This document shows, piece by piece, positions 6,668 through 13,999 of a DNA stretch of 64,000 nucleotides. Position 1 is the first letter of the stretch; the number at the start of each line of letters is the position of its first letter. Origin of the DNA: Faecalibacterium prausnitzii (GTDB lineage Bacteria; Bacillota; Clostridia; Oscillospirales; Ruminococcaceae). The stretch is from positions 1 to 64,000 of the forward strand of contig SFDE01000006.1 in the NCBI GenBank assembly GCA_004558805.1, given 5' to 3'. The notes beneath the pieces are model-generated. The model was not told where the DNA came from, did not search any database, and saw only the letters and a list, made by a program, of their open reading frames with translations. Both the position numbers and the translations under genes were made by a program.

Positions 6668-7930
6668 TTATTCTTCAGGGTCTTTCCACTGAGCAAACTG
6701 ACGGTCAAGATTTTCAAATTCAGACTTCCGCAGTTCCTTGGTCACATCCGCATAGATGTTCAAGGTCGTAGAAATATCCGAATGTCCCAGCGCATCCTGA
6801 ATCACCTTGATGTTCACGCCCGCTTCGCACATCCGGGTCGTGAAGGTATGCCGCAGGGTATGGCAGCTGAAACGCGGCAGGAGTACGGTGCTGTTCGGGT
6901 TCTTCGCCAGCACTTCATCGTTGCAGTCCCGGATGATGCGCCGGATGGCTTTGTTCAGCGTTCCCTGATGCTGGCACTCACCAAAGCGGTTGACAAAGAT
7001 AAAGTCCGTGTAACCGTCCACCGTTACCGTGCAGTGGATCTCTGCTTCTTCCTGATAGGCACGTTCCTTTTCAAAGGCTTCTTTCACGAAGTCCATCATC
7101 GGAACAGTGCGGACACCGGCCTTTGTTTTGGGCGAGTGGCAGTTGAAGTAGCAGCCCTTCTTGCCGCCGTTGTTCTCACGGTGGTCGTAGTTGACCAGCG
7201 TGTGGTTGACGGAGATCGTGCCTTCCTCTAAATCCACATCGCACCAGCGCAGACCAGTGGCTTCTCCTACGCGCAAACCAGTTCCCAGCATGACCGCGAA
7301 AATCGGATACCAGTGCTGGTACTTCGGCGTTTTGGAGAGGTAGGACAGCAGCAGATTCTGTTCTGCGACGGTCAGCGCCTTACGGCGGTTGGTTTCAAAC
7401 TGGTGTGCCTTTTTCAGCTCCCGTAGAACATTGTCCGAGGGATTGCTCCGCAGATAGCAATCATCCACCGCCATGTCTAGCACCTGATGCAGAACCGTGT
7501 GTACGCTGTCAATCGTAGAGACCTGCAAGCCCCGCTCGTCTGCCAGCGTGTTGTAGAACTGCTTCACATCCGACTTTTTGAGCGCAGACACCTTCGATTT
7601 GCCGAAATCCGGCTCCACGAACTGCCGATAAAGGTACAGATAATTCTGAAAGGTGTTGTCCTTCAGACCACGCTTCACCTTTACCCACAGGGTGAACACA
7701 TCGTTCAGGGTGACGTACCGTGCTTCTGCCTTGATGCCTTCCAGCGAATCTCGCTGAATGTCGTTTTCCTTTTCCCGAAGCTCCTCCAAGGTCGCGGCAT
7801 AAATAGAATGCCGCTTGCCATCCGGGGAAGTCCAACGGAAATCGTACTTGCCATCTTTGCGCTGGGATTCCCCTTTGCGGAGAACCACACGCGCCTTGTC
7901 TTTGCGTTTCGTATTCTGAGTTGTTGCCAT
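6668..7930 (-). CDS. int: Tn916-type tyrosine recombinase (integrase) of E2
   Basis: 420 residues, the normal length for Tn916-family integrases. The N-terminal arm-binding domain (about 15-60, DGKYDFRWTSPDGKRHSIYA) is followed by the SAM-like core-binding domain (about 75-170) and the catalytic domain. Catalytic residues are visible: Arg in GTGLRVGEATGLRW, Lys near SPKTKAGVR, HTLRHTF (H-x-x-R), GH in ALGHSDIS and the nucleophile Tyr in TLNIYADV. It should integrate and excise E2 at the lysS 3' end. It ends next to the TGGCGTA repeats and the left att. The xis gene is upstream in the same direction with about 110 bp between. No lesion is visible. Confidence 0.95.
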   Translation of the reverse strand: MATTQNTKRKDKARVVLRKGESQRKDGKYDFRWTSPDGKRHSIYAATLEELREKENDIQRDSLEGIKAEARYVTLNDVFTLWVKVKRGLKDNTFQNYLYLYRQFVEPDFGKSKVSALKKSDVKQFYNTLADERGLQVSTIDSVHTVLHQVLDMAVDDCYLRSNPSDNVLRELKKAHQFETNRRKALTVAEQNLLLSYLSKTPKYQHWYPIFAVMLGTGLRVGEATGLRWCDVDLEEGTISVNHTLVNYDHRENNGGKKGCYFNCHSPKTKAGVRTVPMMDFVKEAFEKERAYQEEAEIHCTVTVDGYTDFIFVNRFGECQHQGTLNKAIRRIIRDCNDEVLAKNPNSTVLLPRFSCHTLRHTFTTRMCEAGVNIKVIQDALGHSDISTTLNIYADVTKELRKSEFENLDRQFAQWKDPEE

Positions 7931-8041
7931 GAGCGTCGCTCCTTTCTACATTGCGGTACAGAAAAGAGCGTTGTTCTGTGTTCATAGTACCACAGATACG
8001 CCATTCTCTGCAAGACGTTTTGAAAAATATCCGGGACATTT

Positions 8042-8236
8042 TCAAAGCGAGTACATTCGCTCCGTATATTCATCCAGCTTGCGCCGCTTGATGAGCCGCT
8101 TGGAACCCACCCACAACACGAACTGGCAATGTTCGTTATCCGATAATGAACGCAGCTTGTTGATGCCAATGCCGGAATAAGCCGCAGCTTCTTCCAGCGT
8201 CAGATTGCTCTTTTCCCAAATCGGGACATCCTTCAT
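8042..8236 (-). CDS. xis: Tn916-type excisionase of E2
   Basis: 64 residues from the ATG at 8236, which follows GGAGG by 7 nt. Longer upstream readings only cover iteron DNA. The sequence MKDVPIWEKSNLTLEEAAAY and following is the classic Tn916 Xis fold: a winged helix with SGIGINKLR as the recognition helix and KRLIKRRKLDEYTE at the C-terminus. It assists excision by bending the arm sites. Directly upstream lies the GTAACC region shared with E1, whose excisionase is of a different family. Confidence 0.93.
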   Translation of the reverse strand: MKDVPIWEKSNLTLEEAAAYSGIGINKLRSLSDNEHCQFVLWVGSKRLIKRRKLDEYTERMYSL

Positions 8237-8249
8237 AGGCAGACCTCCA

Positions 8250-8440
8250 TATCCTTGTAACCGAACGCCTGTAACCGGGCGGAAAACTCCCTTTTTCTGC
8301 ACACGGGGCATTCGGTGGGCTTTATACTTCTTCTTATTCTTTTAAGGTTACATGGTTACAGAAAGAGGAAAACGCAGCAGTCATGCGGCTTTTCCGCCGT
8401 AACTAAGGTGTAACCGAACCTGTAACCAGACGTGTAGCCG
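8250..8440. repeat. TGTAACC iteron region (E2)
   Basis: Homologue of 2100-2292. TGTAACC pairs occur near 8256 and 8270, two inverted GGTTACA copies near 8346-8360, and a 12-bp-spaced series near 8411-8437 whose last copy has changed to TGTAGCC. Putative origin or operator region between the ATPase and xis genes. Confidence 0.55.
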
Positions 8441-8447
8441 CCATTCA

Positions 8448-9800
8448 TCAGAAGGGAAAGCCCAGCTGCTTAGCTTCTGCATCCGTTATTTCGGAGAAAT
8501 CTTCAGCCCCGGTTTCGGGGCTGGTTACGCGCTCCCAGCCTTTCTGAACGCCGTACTTCGGGTAACGCTTGGCGGTTTTATGAGCCTGCCAGCCTTGGAT
8601 ATCGCCGCGCGAAATTCCTGTGTTCATGATCTCGCAAATGGCACGGGTCTCCCACTCTGCCGGGATGTTGGTGTTGCCCAGTGCCTCCGCATAAAGCTGT
8701 TTGGAACACACCCGGTCACCCGTGTAGTCCTCCAAAAAGGCGTAGATCATGCCAGCCTGCGCGTCCTCCTGCATGAAGTCCTGCTGATGGGCCTGCAGCG
8801 TTTCCTGCATGGCAGGGCTGAACGCCAGCTTGTAGTCGCCGCTGTTGTAAATCGTCATGGCTTCTGCCCAGAGCTGGTCGATATAGGCGCGAGATTCCTC
8901 CTCGTTGTCCAAAATGTGGGTCTCAGCCAGTTCCGCATCCACCGGGATGGGGATAAAGCGGCGGTTGCCCGTGCGGTCACGGGGCAAAAAATCCTGCCGA
9001 TTGGTCGTGCCAGCAAAGATGCACTGGCGCAGACGGTCGGCAGGATGAGTCTCGTAGGGGACTTTATAGGATTCCTTCTGTTTACTGAGAAAACTTTTGA
9101 TCTCCTCGATACTCTTGGCATTGGCGGTGGCGATCATCTCCGACATTTCGATGATCCAGTGACCTTGAAGCTTGCGGTACACGTTGTCATCGTCCAGCCG
9201 CCGCAAATCGTCTGAGAACCACTCGTCCTTAACGGCCAGCAGCCGAAAAAAGGTGGACTTTCCCGCACCTTGCCCGCCCACCAGACAGAGCATGGTTTCA
9301 AATTTGCATCCCGGCTGGAACACCCGCTTGATGGCTCCCAGCAGGAATATCTTCATGGCTTCGCAAGTGTACTCGTCCTCCGCAGCACCGAGAAAGTGGT
9401 GCAGGACGTGGGCAATCCGTTCCGTGCCGTCCCATTTCAGGCCGTTCAGATAGTCCCGGATGGGGTGGTAGCGGTTCTCGTTTGCAACAATACGGATAGC
9501 AGATTCGATTTTCTTTTCGCTGGAGATGCCGTACTTCTCCATTCGCCGCAGGATATACTTCATATCGGTGTCGTTCAGCGTCTTGCCAGATCTCGGCCAG
9601 CCCACGGGCTTTACAATGTCAATGCGCTCGCTCAACAGGTTCAGCCGGATGGCATCAGCAAGCACATGATCATTCTGCAGAATCGTGATGCAGTTCTGGA
9701 TCGTCCGCTGGATTTCGCCGTTGGAGTGCTTGGACAGCATTTCCTTCACATCCTCAACGGTTCGAGGAGGGCGTTCTTCTTCATTGACTTCTTTACTCAA
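8448..9800 (-). CDS. VapE-like P-loop ATPase, replication protein of E2
   Basis: 450 residues. The P-loop GGQGAGKST lies at about 175-183, followed by EMSEMIATANAKSIEEIKSFLS and FAGTTNRQDFLPRDRTGNRRF, typical of the virulence-associated E / phage-type superfamily 3-like helicase domain. The N-terminal 170 residues include KWDGTERIAHVLHHFLGA, a segment usual before the ATPase core. There is no primase domain. Such proteins drive autonomous replication of excised mobile elements or satellites. It starts at 9800, a few bases after the relaxase gene, so the two are probably translationally linked. The C-terminal 273 residues are nearly identical to the E1 remnant. Confidence 0.88.
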   Translation of the reverse strand: MSKEVNEEERPPRTVEDVKEMLSKHSNGEIQRTIQNCITILQNDHVLADAIRLNLLSERIDIVKPVGWPRSGKTLNDTDMKYILRRMEKYGISSEKKIESAIRIVANENRYHPIRDYLNGLKWDGTERIAHVLHHFLGAAEDEYTCEAMKIFLLGAIKRVFQPGCKFETMLCLVGGQGAGKSTFFRLLAVKDEWFSDDLRRLDDDNVYRKLQGHWIIEMSEMIATANAKSIEEIKSFLSKQKESYKVPYETHPADRLRQCIFAGTTNRQDFLPRDRTGNRRFIPIPVDAELAETHILDNEEESRAYIDQLWAEAMTIYNSGDYKLAFSPAMQETLQAHQQDFMQEDAQAGMIYAFLEDYTGDRVCSKQLYAEALGNTNIPAEWETRAICEIMNTGISRGDIQGWQAHKTAKRYPKYGVQKGWERVTSPETGAEDFSEITDAEAKQLGFPF

Positions 9801-9819
9801 TAAACATCACCTCATACTA

Positions 9820-11049
9820 TTATTGAAAACGATTTTCTGACTTTTCCGCAGTTGAAAGTACAGATGGATTCCGCTGCGCCTGTTCTGCCTGCAAGCGGCT
9901 CAGCAGTTGCAGAACAGAATCCCGTGCTTTTTCCTTGACCTGTTCCTTGCCTTTCTGCCGGACTTCCGGTTTCAGCAGCTTCTCTTGCAGACATGCAGCA
10001 GTGGTCTGCATGGTCTTGAGGAACTTGTCCAGCACGCCATCCAAACGGTGAGCGACATACTCTCTCGTGGCCTGCGGAGCCTTTCTCTCCGGGGACAGCA
10101 CCCACTTCTTCGTGTCCTCGATCATCCGCATATCCTCTTTCCGGGTCTCGGTGCGCACTATGTCCGTCACGACCTCCACCGCCTTGTCATAGGCCGCAGC
10201 CGAAACTTCATCGATCAGCGTTTCCATGTCGTTGACCCTGAGGGTCAATTCGTCCAGCTTGGTCTGCTGGGCGGCGAGCTGCTCCTTCTGCTTGGCGAGG
10301 ATGAAGTCCTGCTTTTCCAGATACTGCCGGTTACCGTACTCCGCTTCTTCCTCCAATTCCAGCCCGTGCCGCTTTGCAATCTCGAACAGCATCTTCCGGC
10401 AGGCGGCATCAAAGGTGATTTTGCGGTTGTTGCGGCGGCTGAGGGGCTTGTCCGGGTCGGGCAGATCGAAGCCCAGTGTTTCCAATGCCTTTTCCTGCTG
10501 GGGAGCAACCTCGCCGTACTTGTTCTCACAGTCGAACACATGGCGCTCGTGGATGTGGGGCGTGCTTTCATCCAGATGCAACGCCCAGTCCAGCACATGA
10601 ACATGGTCGCCGAATTTAGCCTTGAACTCCTCGATGAACTCGGTGACGATGTTCAGCAGATCCTCCGCCGAAGCGTGTTCATCTAGCGTTCCCAGTTGGT
10701 AAATCGTCTCTTCCGGGCAGGTCTTGCGGCTGGACAGCAGGTCGGGAATGGAGCGGTTGCGTTCCGTGTGCCGGATCTTGGCGTTGCGCTCGTTCTGGCT
10801 TTCCACAAAGTTGGAATAGCGGCTCTCATAGAATTGCCGTTCCACATCTGAGAAGGTCGCCGCCAGATCATCCGGGTCGGGTGGAGCAAGAGCCGAGCGG
10901 AAACCGTGGAAGCAGTCCCAGTAGATGTTGCCCTTGGCTCGTTCCGAGTCGATGTGTTCACTGTTGGCAAGGTTGAAACTGCGGTCGTTGTGCTTGGGGT
11001 TGTAAGTGCCGTGGGTTCCGGCTCGTCCGTTGTGTCGTGTTAATTTCAG
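9820..11049 (-). CDS. MobV/Pre-like relaxase (plasmid recombination protein family)
   Basis: About 409 residues. The family's N-terminal block (KLTRHNGRAGTHGTYNPKHNDR) is followed by WALHLDESTPHIHERH at about 155-170, the His-rich metal-binding motif of MobV relaxases. The C-terminal half is a long coiled coil (QKEQLAAQQTKLDELTLRV...). It would nick oriT and pilot E2 DNA into a helper's conjugation pore. The start is uncertain: no ATG precedes the conserved block in frame. GGAGGG lies 9 nt before a CTG at 11049, which I chose; a TTG at 11070 is the alternative. The open frame runs on upstream to 11346 through hairpin DNA, so the original start may have been altered by those repeats. Confidence 0.85.
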   Translation of the reverse strand: MKLTRHNGRAGTHGTYNPKHNDRSFNLANSEHIDSERAKGNIYWDCFHGFRSALAPPDPDDLAATFSDVERQFYESRYSNFVESQNERNAKIRHTERNRSIPDLLSSRKTCPEETIYQLGTLDEHASAEDLLNIVTEFIEEFKAKFGDHVHVLDWALHLDESTPHIHERHVFDCENKYGEVAPQQEKALETLGFDLPDPDKPLSRRNNRKITFDAACRKMLFEIAKRHGLELEEEAEYGNRQYLEKQDFILAKQKEQLAAQQTKLDELTLRVNDMETLIDEVSAAAYDKAVEVVTDIVRTETRKEDMRMIEDTKKWVLSPERKAPQATREYVAHRLDGVLDKFLKTMQTTAACLQEKLLKPEVRQKGKEQVKEKARDSVLQLLSRLQAEQAQRNPSVLSTAEKSENRFQ

Positions 11050-11084
11050 ATAGACATCCCTCCGTTTCAACAGCTTGGTGGGGA

Positions 11085-11710
11085 GAACGCAGCAGCGAAG
11101 CTGCTGGATCTGCCGCCTTTTTGCGCCAGATAATACCCAGTAGGATATGACGCACAGCATCATATCACTGGGGCAAAGAGCTGCGCTCTCTGCACTCTTG
11201 CTCCGGGCAAGCTGTCCCAAATGGACAGCTCGTCCGGCTTTTTCAGTGGGCCATTTTGACCCACTGATTCTGTTACGGGTAGAATCAAGTGCCGGGTGGC
11301 GGCACCTGATTTTCAGCCAACCTTGAGTCGTTACAGGTAGAATCAAGTGCTCATTTTGATCACCTGATTTTTACGGAGTGGGCGCAACGCGTAACAGATA
11401 AAACCGAAGTTCTCAAAATGATAATGCCGGTGGCTTCGTTGCAGATGAAATCAAGTTATCATTTTGACAACCTGATTTTGATACGGCTACAATCAAGTTC
11501 CCAAAGTGGGAACTTGATTCGGCAGGAGTTACAAATCAAGTTACGGAAAGCGTAACCTGATTTCAGATGACAGCCCAAATTCCCACTTTGGGGATTTGGG
11601 AGTGAGCGATTAAGAGTTACGGTATTTTGGCACTTCCCAGAATGGGAAGTGCCAAAATACTAAATAAAAGTAGCACCGATAAGGAACTTGACAAACTTTG
11701 TCAAGTTCCT
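11085..11710. repeat. Hairpin array of E2, part A (upstream of relaxase)
   Basis: At least 14 hairpins in 626 bp, including CAGCAGC/GCTGCTG (near 11090); CCCAGT-GATATGA type (11141-11179); AGAGC/GCTCT; CTTGC/GCAAG; AGCTGTCC/GGACAGCT; TCAGTGGG/CCCACTGA around CCATTTTGA (11243-11267); GTGCC/GGCAC (about 11289-11305); AATCAAGTG/CACCTGATT around CATTTTG (about 11340-11369); AAATCAAGTT/AACCTGATTT around CATTTTG (about 11448-11479); AATCAAGTTCCCA/TGGGAACTTGATT (11491-11519); AAATCAAGTTACG/CGTAACCTGATTT (11533-11563); CCCAAATTCCC/GGGGATTTGGG (11574-11600); TATTTTGGCACTTCCCA and complement (11623-11659); AGGAACTTGAC/GTCAAGTTCCT (11682-11710). GTTAC motifs lie between many units. The last hairpin contains the zinc-ribbon stop codon. 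oriT is expected in this region. Confidence 0.88.
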
Positions 11711-12045
11711 AAAAGAGAAGTGTGTGCGGCTGTTTTACGATGGCGGTAGTCTTTCTGACGACAGGCATTGCTGCAATATCTGGCATCCGCCCGAATTGGT
11801 AAGAACTGCTTCCCGCAGCAAGCGCAGGTGTACATTCCGCGTTCGGCACGCTTTTTAAGGCTTTTCCGCAGATTCAGCATCTTGTGACCGCAAGTCTGGA
11901 AGCTGCAATATTTTCGGTTTCGGGTCTGGGTGTAGATGACCTTGCGGCAGTATTCACATTGGATTCTGCGTACACTGGGGTCTCCGTCAATGAAATACTC
12001 CATTAAAGTGTCCTGATTTTCGCGTTCCCATTGTTCTGTTGTCAT
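11701..12045 (-). CDS. Small zinc-ribbon protein between the two hairpin arrays
   Basis: 114 residues from the ATG at 12045, preceded by AAAGGAGG. Cysteines form two clusters: C30/C33 with C47/C52, and C74/C76/C77 with C91/C95, separated by a basic stretch (RKSLKKRAERG, about 60-70). A second basic tail (RQKDYRHRKTA) follows. The second cluster resembles DUF2116/YacG-type zinc ribbons (CxxCG...RYCSNACR). This is a probable nucleic-acid-binding protein. It lies exactly between hairpin arrays A and B, and its E1 homologue also sits among hairpins, which makes it the best candidate for a hairpin-binding factor. I know of no assigned function. Confidence 0.8.
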   Translation of the reverse strand: MTTEQWERENQDTLMEYFIDGDPSVRRIQCEYCRKVIYTQTRNRKYCSFQTCGHKMLNLRKSLKKRAERGMYTCACCGKQFLPIRADARYCSNACRQKDYRHRKTAAHTSLLGT

Positions 12046-12081
12046 AGGCATCCTCCTTTGGCTGTTACGGGTGTGTGGTGG

Positions 12082-12561
12082 ATAATGAAAAGCATTATTT
12101 GCCCCAAATGTTACGGGTATATGGTGGTCACCAAAATGGTAACCACCACTTTCACACAATAAAGCGTTACGATTGTCTGGTTGGTGATCAAAATGATCAC
12201 CAACTAAAATCTGTGCGTTATGGCTGGGTGGTAAGTGGACATTTTGTCCATTTACCACTTCCAAGTGGTGAGTTACGGTTTTCGTAACCCACCACAGAGC
12301 GACCGTGTTACGGTCATTTGGTAAGTACTGAAAAGCAGCACTTACCGGATTTCACCGTGGCTTGACCAAATGTCAAGTCGAGGTCGAACGTAACACGAAC
12401 GGAGTCAATGTGGACAAATTGTCTACATTGATTCAAGCTGCGGCAATTCACCCCATGTGGTCAAAATGTCCACATGGGGTCAGCCGTAACGCAGAAGGTT
12501 ATTCTGGTGAATGACGCTTTGTGTCATTCACCACATCAACTGGCCATTTTGACCAGTTGAT
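12082..12561. repeat. Hairpin array of E2, part B (upstream of zinc-ribbon gene)
   Basis: Eleven hairpins in 480 bp: ATAATG/CATTAT (12082-12098); TGGTGGT-ACC/GGT-ACCACCA, loop AAAAT (12122-12148); TTGGTGATCA/TGATCACCAA, loop AAA (12181-12203); 13-bp stem, loop ATTTT (12228-12258); GTTACG/CGTAAC extended by GTGGTG/CACCAC (12265-12295); GGTAAGT-CTG/CAG-ACTTACC, loop AAAAG (12320-12346); CTTGAC/GTCAAG, loop CAAAT (12361-12377); TCAATGTGGACAA/TTGTCTACATTGA (12405-12431); CCCCATGTGG/CCACATGGGG around CAAAATG (12451-12479); TGGTGAATGAC/GTCATTCACCA (12505-12533); ATCAACTGG/CCAGTTGAT around CCATTTTGA (12535-12561). GTTACGG or CGTAAC motifs occur at 12064, 12110, 12164, 12306, 12389 and 12485. Confidence 0.9.
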
Positions 12562-12572
12562 ATTGGGTGCGC

Positions 12573-12683
12573 CGTTCTCCCTGCATGGATTTCCTGCCCC
12601 CTTCCAGCGGCGTTTCCCGGCTCTCCCTTGCGGGGTCATCGCCGTGTATCCCATGCAGACGGTCATGCGGTTTTCAAGGTTCG
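12573..12683 (-). other. Conserved ~110-bp block of E2 (possible structured leader RNA or short ORF)
   Basis: Counterpart of 3816-3925. A reading frame starting at 12666 (MTVCMGYTAMTPQGRAGKRR...) runs 55 residues to 12499 and through a hairpin, which argues against a conserved protein. CTGCATGG (about 12580) can pair with CCATGCAG (about 12650), and CGGCG with CGCCG, in both copies or nearly so. Confidence 0.45.
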
Positions 12684-12796
12684 TTGCTGATTTTGCAATA
12701 AAAAATCGCCACACAACAACCTGAACCTGACCATCTCTTCCGGGATGGCCTTGGTTCGGGTTTGTTATGTAGCGATAAGAAAGTCAAAAACTTGCT

Positions 12797-12887
12797 CCGG
12801 CTCCTTCGGGAGCCGAGCTGGAACTCTAAGTAAATATGTTATATTAAATTGTTGGAATAGACTACCACAAAAATCGCAGTGTGTCAA
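12797..12887 (-). promoter_or_regulatory. E2 operon promoter with leader terminator
   Basis: Minus strand: TTGACA (12882-12887), 17-nt spacer, TAGTCT (12859-12864). About 40 nt downstream a hairpin with GGCTCC/GGAGCC and a CGAA loop (about 12797-12822) is followed by AAGTTTTTG, a terminator-like structure. E1 has a different hairpin at the same place. The stretch 12684-13010 holds nothing else that I can support. Confidence 0.65.
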
Positions 12888-13013
12888 CAAAAATCTTTGA
12901 AAACACGCCACTTTCGGCAGTGTGCAAGAAAAAGCGAGGAAAACTTTGGCAAAAAGATAGAAAAGCAGCGTCCCATTATCATCTTGACAGACATTCAAGG
13001 CGCAGAAACTCAT

Positions 13014-13063
13014 AAAAAGCAACACCCCACAAACCTATCTCGGCCTGCAGGGTGCTGCTTTTT
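13014..13063 (-). terminator. Terminator of the ABC importer operon
   Basis: A stem (AAAAAGCA-CACCC with GGGTG-TGCTTTTT) with T5 on either strand. It separates the sugar operon from the E2 backbone. Confidence 0.85.
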
Positions 13064-13090
13064 ATGATGAAGGAGAAAGAAGATAGCGGT

Positions 13091-13999
13091 TTAGCCCTTG
13101 TCTGCGCCGGAGGTGATGCCCTCCACATAGAACTTTTGCATAATGACGAACAGGATGGAGATGGGGATGGATACCAGCACACCGCCTGCGCAGAAGAGCG
13201 CAAAGTAGTTGTTGATCAGCGTTTTCTGCAGCATATTGTACAGGCCGATGGCCACCGTCCAGTCGGCGGAAAGGCCGGAGTTCAGGATCATCTTGGCCAT
13301 CACGAAGTCCGTCCACGGCACCATGAAGGAGCTGATGATGGTGTACACCAGAATGGGTCTGGACATGGGCAGAACGACTTGGAAGAACACCCGGGCATCC
13401 GATGCACCATCCAGCTTGGCGGCCTCCCGCAGGGAGATGGGAATGGTATCAAAGAAGCCTTTGCAGATCAGATAGCCCAGACCAGACGAGCCTGCGTAGA
13501 CCATGATAAGACCCGCATAGGAGTTGGTCAGGTTGAGGTACTTCAGCACGAAGTAGACCGCGATCATGGCCAATACGCCCGGGAACAGGTTGACAATGAC
13601 CGAGAGGTTCTGCAGCAGCTTGCGGCCCTTGAACCGGCAGCAGCTCAGCGCGTAGGCCACCATCAGCACAAAGCAGGTGGAGATCACGCAGTTGAAGCAG
13701 GCCACCACAAAGGTGTTGGCAAACCAGCGCGGGAACTGCGCCACAGAGTCCGAGTGGAACAGGATGTTGACGTAGTTGCTTATGGTGTAGCTTGCCGGGA
13801 AGAACCGCCGCACATTGATGCCCCGGTCGGTGGAAAAGGAGGTGACCAGCAGCCACAGAATGGGCACCAGCCAGATGCCTGCCAGCAGGGCCAGCAGCAG
13901 ATGCCGCAGAATGCTGCGGACAGTGCGAAGGATACGCCCGCGGCGCAGCTGCGCCGCAGTTTCCGTCCGGCGTGCCGGAGAAACAGTTGCCTGTGTCAA
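13091..13999 (-). CDS. Carbohydrate ABC transporter permease, MalG type
   Basis: 302 residues with six predicted membrane helices. The EAA loop (REAAKLDGASDARVFFQVVLP, about 190-212) contacts the ATPase. Inner half of the permease pair of a CUT1-type sugar importer. It overlaps the MalF-type gene by 4 bp (ATGA), indicating translational coupling. Binding protein, MalF and MalG are present but no ATPase gene is in the operon, so it must use a shared MsmK-type ATPase encoded elsewhere. With the linked beta-galactosidase the substrate is probably a galactoside oligosaccharide; this is inferred from context only. Confidence 0.93.
   Translation of the reverse strand: MTQATVSPARRTETAAQLRRGRILRTVRSILRHLLLALLAGIWLVPILWLLVTSFSTDRGINVRRFFPASYTISNYVNILFHSDSVAQFPRWFANTFVVACFNCVISTCFVLMVAYALSCCRFKGRKLLQNLSVIVNLFPGVLAMIAVYFVLKYLNLTNSYAGLIMVYAGSSGLGYLICKGFFDTIPISLREAAKLDGASDARVFFQVVLPMSRPILVYTIISSFMVPWTDFVMAKMILNSGLSADWTVAIGLYNMLQKTLINNYFALFCAGGVLVSIPISILFVIMQKFYVEGITSGADKG

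Noticed and set aside
11050..11346. N-terminal extension of the relaxase open frame to an ATG at 11346
   Set aside because: This part is translated hairpin DNA, not conserved in the family, and lacks a ribosome site.
11085..12561. Integron-like attC array or CRISPR array
   Set aside because: Units lack the attC core GTTRRRY/RYYYAAC pairs and no integron integrase is present. Repeats are not identical and have no unique spacers, so CRISPR is excluded too.
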